A stretch of DNA of 10,352 nucleotides from Hyphococcus sp. (GTDB taxonomy: Bacteria > Pseudomonadota > Alphaproteobacteria > Caulobacterales > Parvularculaceae), in contig BQJH01000088.1 of NCBI GenBank assembly GCA_021604605.1, positions 1 to 10,352 on the forward strand. Direction: 5' to 3'. Shown in pieces: positions 7,134 to 10,352 of this stretch; the first letter of the stretch is position 1, and each line of letters opens with the position of its first letter. The translations under genes were made by a program, and so were the position numbers. Under the pieces are notes generated by a model that was not told the origin of the DNA, did no database searches, and saw only the letters and a program-made list of their open reading frames with translations.

Positions 7134-7907
7134 GTGTCCGATCCGCTTGCTCCCCCGACCCATGAGGTCAACTGGACTTTACGCAGCCTTGTTGCAGCGG
7201 GGTTGATCTGCGTTTGCGCTGTGGCCGCCGCCATGAGTGCGACGAACAGTGTTGATCAGGCCGCTGAGCAGCTAAAAGCAGAAGCTGCGCTCGCAGAAGA
7301 AGCCGCGCTGGTAACCGAGCTTGCCGCATACCTCACGTCGGAAACGCAAGCAGCGCGCGATGCACTTGATGGCCCCCGGTTGAAACCTGCAAAAGCGGCA
7401 GCCGAGCAACTCTCTTCCAGTCAAGCATTGGCGGATTTTCTGGAGTTTGATTTTACCACCTTGGCGTCGGCTAAAATCGACAGTGAGCAACGCACATGCC
7501 TTGCACAGGCGATTTATTATGAAGCCCGTTCCGAGCCGCGCATCGGTCAGTTAGCCGTTGCAGATGTCATCATGAACCGCGTTGCCAGCCGGGTTTACCC
7601 TAACTCAATTTGTGATGTTGTGTTCCAGGGATCAGAACGTCGCACCGGCTGTCAGTTTTCCTTTACTTGTGACGGGTCGATGCAGGCGCGTTTAAATACC
7701 CGTAAATGGGAAGCGTCAGAGCAACTCGCCGGGGCGATCCTTGCTGGTATCCACGCGCCTGTGAGCCGTAACGCAACGCACTATCACGCGACTTATGTTA
7801 CACCATATTGGTCAGCGAAATTGACGCCAACGGCGACAATCGGAACCCACAAGTTTTATAAGTTTCCAAGTCGACGGAATACGGTGGCGGCGCCTGCCTC
7901 GATGTAG
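7134..7907 (+). CDS. SleB/CwlJ-family cell wall hydrolase, membrane-anchored
   Basis: This 257-residue protein (263 if the GTG at 7116 is used) belongs to the Hydrolase_2 family of SleB/CwlJ-like peptidoglycan hydrolases. Numbering here is from 7134. A short cytoplasmic N-terminus precedes one hydrophobic segment near residues 16-34, a signal anchor that places the rest in the periplasm. An Ala/Glu-rich, probably helical stretch (about 42-75) links to the catalytic domain from about 120 onward. Its signatures are AQAIYYEARSEP with the presumed catalytic Glu130, VADVIMNRV, YPNSICDVVFQG, CQFSFTCDG, and a C-terminal ATHYHATYV...PYW...IGTHKFYKF. The family acts on glycan strands in spore germination in Bacillus; in non-sporulating Alphaproteobacteria the role is presumably wall remodelling in growth or division. 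A CtrA-type box upstream hints at cell-cycle control. The exact bond cut is not decided by the sequence. Confidence 0.9.
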   Translation: MSDPLAPPTHEVNWTLRSLVAAGLICVCAVAAAMSATNSVDQAAEQLKAEAALAEEAALVTELAAYLTSETQAARDALDGPRLKPAKAAAEQLSSSQALADFLEFDFTTLASAKIDSEQRTCLAQAIYYEARSEPRIGQLAVADVIMNRVASRVYPNSICDVVFQGSERRTGCQFSFTCDGSMQARLNTRKWEASEQLAGAILAGIHAPVSRNATHYHATYVTPYWSAKLTPTATIGTHKFYKFPSRRNTVAAPASM

Positions 7908-7922
7908 CTTGTTCTTACAAGC
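7907..7922. other. Hairpin spanning two convergent stop codons
   Basis: GCTTGT (7907-7912) pairs perfectly with ACAAGC (7917-7922) around TCTT. The stem overlaps the last base of the hydrolase TAG (7905-7907) and the stop codon of the convergent gene (7915-7917). No T-run follows on either strand, so it is at best a weak bidirectional terminator or a 3'-end stabilising stem. Confidence 0.3.
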
Positions 7923-8880
7923 AGAGCTCTTCACCTTCTTCAGCAATATTGAACCCGGCTTTTAAGACAGCTTTCCTTTCTTTGCTGTCAGGATCATGCA
8001 GCGGGTTGGTGTGGTTCATGTGAATAAACCGAATTTTCGCTTTTTCATCTGGGGGTAGATTGGCAAATCGCTCCATCGAATGCGAGACAAATGGGTGCGG
8101 GAAGCCACTCATATCCCGGCCCGGGATTTCGCCATTGGCAAAGAACGTTGCATCGAGATAGGCGATATCCACCTTGGCGATTTTGTCTTCAATGCGGACG
8201 CCTTCTTTGTCCCAATCTTCCCAGCTATCGATATCGGGAATGAATAGAACAGACTTTTCCGGCCCTTGAATTTGATAGCCCGCGACTTCTGAAAACTCCT
8301 GTCGATGGGGTACGAGAAACGGTGTGACGCTGAGATTTTCTGTTAGCGTTTCAGTTTCTCCCTCACTCATAATCGCCAGAAGGATGTTGTGATACTTGAC
8401 CAACTGATTCCATGGGCCGTTCTCATTTAAGAAATCAGCCATACGCGGCATCGCATAGGTGATGATGTTTTGCGCGCCCGCACTTTCATGGCCCAGCATC
8501 ATCAAGCCAACATAGTGCCCAATATGTGCATGGGTTAAAAAGATACCGTCAATGCCGATTTTTCGATCGGTCGGCGCCGTAACGTCAAGGCGCTGGAGTT
8601 GTTCTTTTATGTACGGTGTTGCTTCGAACAACCAGCGCTGGGTCTTGTCATTACGACGGTCAATCAACGCCAGAGACGTTGCTTGTCTTTGTAGGGATGG
8701 ATCAACCCAGGCGGGATCATCAGGATTGGCAATTTGCGGTTTACCGCCATCCTGGGCGACGCCCAGAACGAGGATGGAAACATCGCACTGAGCGGCGCGG
8801 GTGTCTGTTTTATCAGAGACGCCAGAGCAAGCGACAAATAAGAGTGCGGCGCCTGTCGAAATGATCCATCGAAAAACCAT
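7915..8880 (-). CDS. PqqB-like metallo-beta-lactamase-fold lipoprotein
   Basis: This 321-residue protein resembles PqqB-like members of the metallo-beta-lactamase superfamily. A short lipoprotein signal ends in a near-lipobox, FVAC, with Cys18 the likely lipidated residue, so export to the envelope is predicted. The fold begins with SILVLGVAQDGGKPQ, typical of this group. The metal motif reads THAHIGHYVGL (116-126): His117, His119 and His122 are present but the usual Asp of HxHxDH is Gly121. Further candidate ligands are His192 (PHRQEF), Asp216/Asp218 (FIPDIDSW) and His288/His290 (HMNHTNP). The gene follows nadC after 47 bases with no terminator, so it is probably the last gene of a nadB-nadC operon. 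No pqqA, C, D or E is near, so a role in PQQ synthesis is not supported. The substrate is unknown; I assign the family, not a reaction. Confidence 0.8.
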   Translation of the reverse strand: MVFRWIISTGAALLFVACSGVSDKTDTRAAQCDVSILVLGVAQDGGKPQIANPDDPAWVDPSLQRQATSLALIDRRNDKTQRWLFEATPYIKEQLQRLDVTAPTDRKIGIDGIFLTHAHIGHYVGLMMLGHESAGAQNIITYAMPRMADFLNENGPWNQLVKYHNILLAIMSEGETETLTENLSVTPFLVPHRQEFSEVAGYQIQGPEKSVLFIPDIDSWEDWDKEGVRIEDKIAKVDIAYLDATFFANGEIPGRDMSGFPHPFVSHSMERFANLPPDEKAKIRFIHMNHTNPLHDPDSKERKAVLKAGFNIAEEGEELCL

Positions 8881-8927
8881 AGCCTGACACTATCAGTCTG
8901 ATCGGCGTGACGAAAGTCTTGAGCGAG

Positions 8928-9776
8928 CTAAATAAAATCCATTCCAAGATCGAGATTCGGTGCAGAATGAGTAATCCAGCCGGAGGAGATGATATCGACC
9001 CCGGTCTCGGCGATAGCGCGGACTGTCTTGACCGTCACATTGCCGGATGCTTCCAGCGTGACGCGGCCTTTGTTGATGTCAACGGCGTGTTTCATGTCCG
9101 CCGGCGCCATATTATCCAGCATGATGACATCGGCGCCAGCTTTGAGCGCTTCTTCAAACTGTTCCAGCCTGTCGGCCTCAACTTCAATCTTGACCATATG
9201 ACCGAGGGCTGTGCGGGCGGCATTAACGGCGTTGGTCAGGTTCCCCGCCGCCGCGATGTGGTTGTCTTTGATCATGACAGCATCATAAAGCCCGAAACGA
9301 TGGTTATGCCCGCCGCCGCAGCGTACTGCATATTTTTGAAAAGCACGCAGTCCTGGCAGTGTCTTGCGTGTGCAGACGATTTTGGCTTTGGTTCCTTTTG
9401 CTTCATCAACCAGCGCTGCTGTTGCGGTGGCGATTCCGGAAAGATGCCCTAGAAAATTAAGGGCAACCCGTTCAGCGGAAAGAATGCCCCGCGATGAGCC
9501 TTCAAGGGTGAGAACGACATCGCCTTTTTTCACATGAGCACTGTCGCCATTTTCAACGAGTATTTGAATTGATGGGTCGACAAGACGAAAAGCTTCCGCC
9601 GCAATGTCAGCGCCTGCGATAACGCCAGCCTTGCGAGTGGCAATCACGGCCTTTGATGTGGCGGATGAGGGGATGGTTGCATTTGTCGTGATGTCACCCG
9701 CGTCGCCTAAATCTTCTTTTAGGGCGCGCGTCACTGCATCAGTAATCAGCAATGGAGATAGGGGGCTTATCGTCAA
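8928..9776 (-). CDS. nadC: Nicotinate-nucleotide diphosphorylase (quinolinate phosphoribosyltransferase)
   Basis: NadC converts quinolinate and PRPP to nicotinate mononucleotide, CO2 and pyrophosphate, the third step of de novo NAD synthesis, in the cytoplasm. The 282 residues match the family. The N-terminal part has EDLGDAGDITT and SAERVALNFLGHLSGIAT with Arg103. The barrel carries the substrate-binding CTRKTLPGLR (Arg137, Lys138), the GGGHNHR segment with His159/Arg160, MIKDNHI (Lys170), KIEVEA (around Glu198/Glu200), MLDNM (Asp221), LEASGN (Glu242) and ends ISSGWITHSAP. The start is TTG at 9776: the codon just upstream in frame is a stop, and GGAG eight bases before TTG serves as ribosome site. 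It follows nadB by 14 bases, so the two are almost certainly co-transcribed, with quinolinate made by NadB and NadA (nadA not in the window). Confidence 0.97.
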   Translation of the reverse strand: MTISPLSPLLITDAVTRALKEDLGDAGDITTNATIPSSATSKAVIATRKAGVIAGADIAAEAFRLVDPSIQILVENGDSAHVKKGDVVLTLEGSSRGILSAERVALNFLGHLSGIATATAALVDEAKGTKAKIVCTRKTLPGLRAFQKYAVRCGGGHNHRFGLYDAVMIKDNHIAAAGNLTNAVNAARTALGHMVKIEVEADRLEQFEEALKAGADVIMLDNMAPADMKHAVDINKGRVTLEASGNVTVKTVRAIAETGVDIISSGWITHSAPNLDLGMDFI

Positions 9777-9784
9777 TTATCTTA

Positions 9785-9788
9785 CTCC
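9785..9788 (-). promoter_or_regulatory. Shine-Dalgarno for the TTG start of nadC
   Basis: On the minus strand GGAG occurs just after the nadB stop, eight bases before TTG at 9776. An in-frame TAA immediately precedes that TTG, so no longer nadC is possible, and no ATG occurs near the conserved N-terminus. Together these point to a genuine TTG start, which could moderate NadC output relative to NadB. Confidence 0.6.
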
Positions 9789-9790
9789 GC

Positions 9791-10352
9791 TTATTCCTCG
9801 TCCTGATATTCATCGTCGTCTTCATCATCAATGGTGCAGATTTCAGTATGGAATTCATCACTGTCGGCTTCCGGGAAATCACTGCGAAAATGTCCGCCGC
9901 GGGATTCCTCGCGCATCAGCGCTCCTTGCGCGATCAACTCCGCCGTAATGAGCGCGCTTTTCAAGCCGCTGGTCATCTCAGGATGCTCGTTCAATTCATT
10001 GATTACTTCGATGGTCTCGATAAGGCTTTCCTCAGAGCGGATCAGCGCGCAGCCGTTAGACATTGCGGTGCGTAGTTTTTTCATCGCGTCAGGGCCGGCT
10101 GGTTTTGAGGGCAGGTCAACACGATCCGCTGGCGCGCCGGGTTCATGTTTTGCCGTTAGTTCTTTTTCCCGCAGTTGGTCGGCAATACGTGCGCCAAAAA
10201 CAACCGCCTCAAGAAGCGAGTTTGACGCAAGTCGGTTGGCGCCATGAACACCGGTAGAAGCAACTTCACCAACGGCCCAAAGGCCATCAAGAGTGGATTG
10301 GCCGTCCAGATTAGTCTGGACCCCGCCCATATGATAATGCGCCGCCGGGGCG
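9791..10352 (-). CDS. nadB: L-aspartate oxidase, C-terminal part (cut by window edge)
   Basis: NadB is the FAD flavoprotein that oxidises L-aspartate to iminoaspartate, which NadA condenses with dihydroxyacetone phosphate to quinolinate. Only the last 186 residues are visible; the frame stays open to the right edge, so the N-terminal FAD-binding region lies outside. The visible start, APAAHYHMGGV, is the conserved active-site segment. It is followed by LDGLWAVGEVASTGVHGANR and LASNSLLEAVVFG, typical of the succinate dehydrogenase/fumarate reductase flavoprotein superfamily and of NadB in particular. The helical C-terminal domain ends with the family segment REESRGGHFRSDFP and then an acidic tail, about 10 of the last 13 residues Asp or Glu. 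It is followed after 14 bases by nadC on the same strand. Only the truncation by the window is unusual; nothing suggests a pseudogene. Confidence 0.96.
   Translation of the reverse strand, partial: APAAHYHMGGVQTNLDGQSTLDGLWAVGEVASTGVHGANRLASNSLLEAVVFGARIADQLREKELTAKHEPGAPADRVDLPSKPAGPDAMKKLRTAMSNGCALIRSEESLIETIEVINELNEHPEMTSGLKSALITAELIAQGALMREESRGGHFRSDFPEADSDEFHTEICTIDDEDDDEYQDEE

Noticed and set aside
7915..8880. Calling the MBL gene pqqB
   Set aside because: No other PQQ genes are present and the product carries a lipoprotein signal, unlike cytosolic PqqB, so only a family-level name is justified.
8907..9452. 181-codon open frame antisense to nadC
   Set aside because: The opposite strand encodes conserved NadC motifs throughout; the antisense product resembles no family I recognise.

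Overview
The window looks like chromosomal DNA from an alphaproteobacterium. The glycyl-tRNA synthetase is the split alpha/beta type. NadB carries the HYHMGG variant that I associate with alphaproteobacterial L-aspartate oxidases. A perfect CtrA-type box (TTAA-N7-TTAA) lies upstream of a SleB-family cell wall hydrolase. Moderate GC (hand-counted lines run from about 45 to 63%) and the CtrA box would fit a Caulobacterales, Maricaulales or Parvularculales-like lineage; the exact placement is inference.

Layout, left to right. glyS (+, 21-2147) encodes the complete beta subunit of glycyl-tRNA synthetase. Converging on it is a small gene for a secreted protein with two EF-hands (-, 2194-2442). Upstream of that, on the same strand, is a gene for an unrecognised multi-pass membrane protein of 458 residues (-, 2640-4016). 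It is divergent from ppdK (+, 4231-6900), pyruvate phosphate dikinase with all its catalytic motifs. A 233-base leader region follows, holding the CtrA box and a hairpin plus T-run that looks like an intrinsic terminator, and then a membrane-anchored SleB-like cell wall hydrolase (+, 7134-7907). Converging on it with only 7 bases between stops is a PqqB-like metallo-beta-lactamase-fold lipoprotein (-, 7915-8880). It is the last gene of an apparent minus-strand operon nadB-nadC-MBL that runs in from the right edge; nadB is cut by the edge.

Functionally the window is mostly core metabolism: translation (glyS), interconversion of pyruvate and PEP (ppdK) and de novo NAD synthesis from aspartate (nadB, nadC). 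The less ordinary parts are the EF-hand protein and the membrane protein between glyS and ppdK, the regulatory leader before the hydrolase gene, and the predicted envelope lipoprotein attached to the NAD operon. I see no CRISPR array, transposon, tRNA, rRNA or prophage, and no clear undescribed multi-gene system. The best leads are the unrecognised membrane protein, an abrupt change in codon use inside glyS, and the CtrA/terminator arrangement before the hydrolase.
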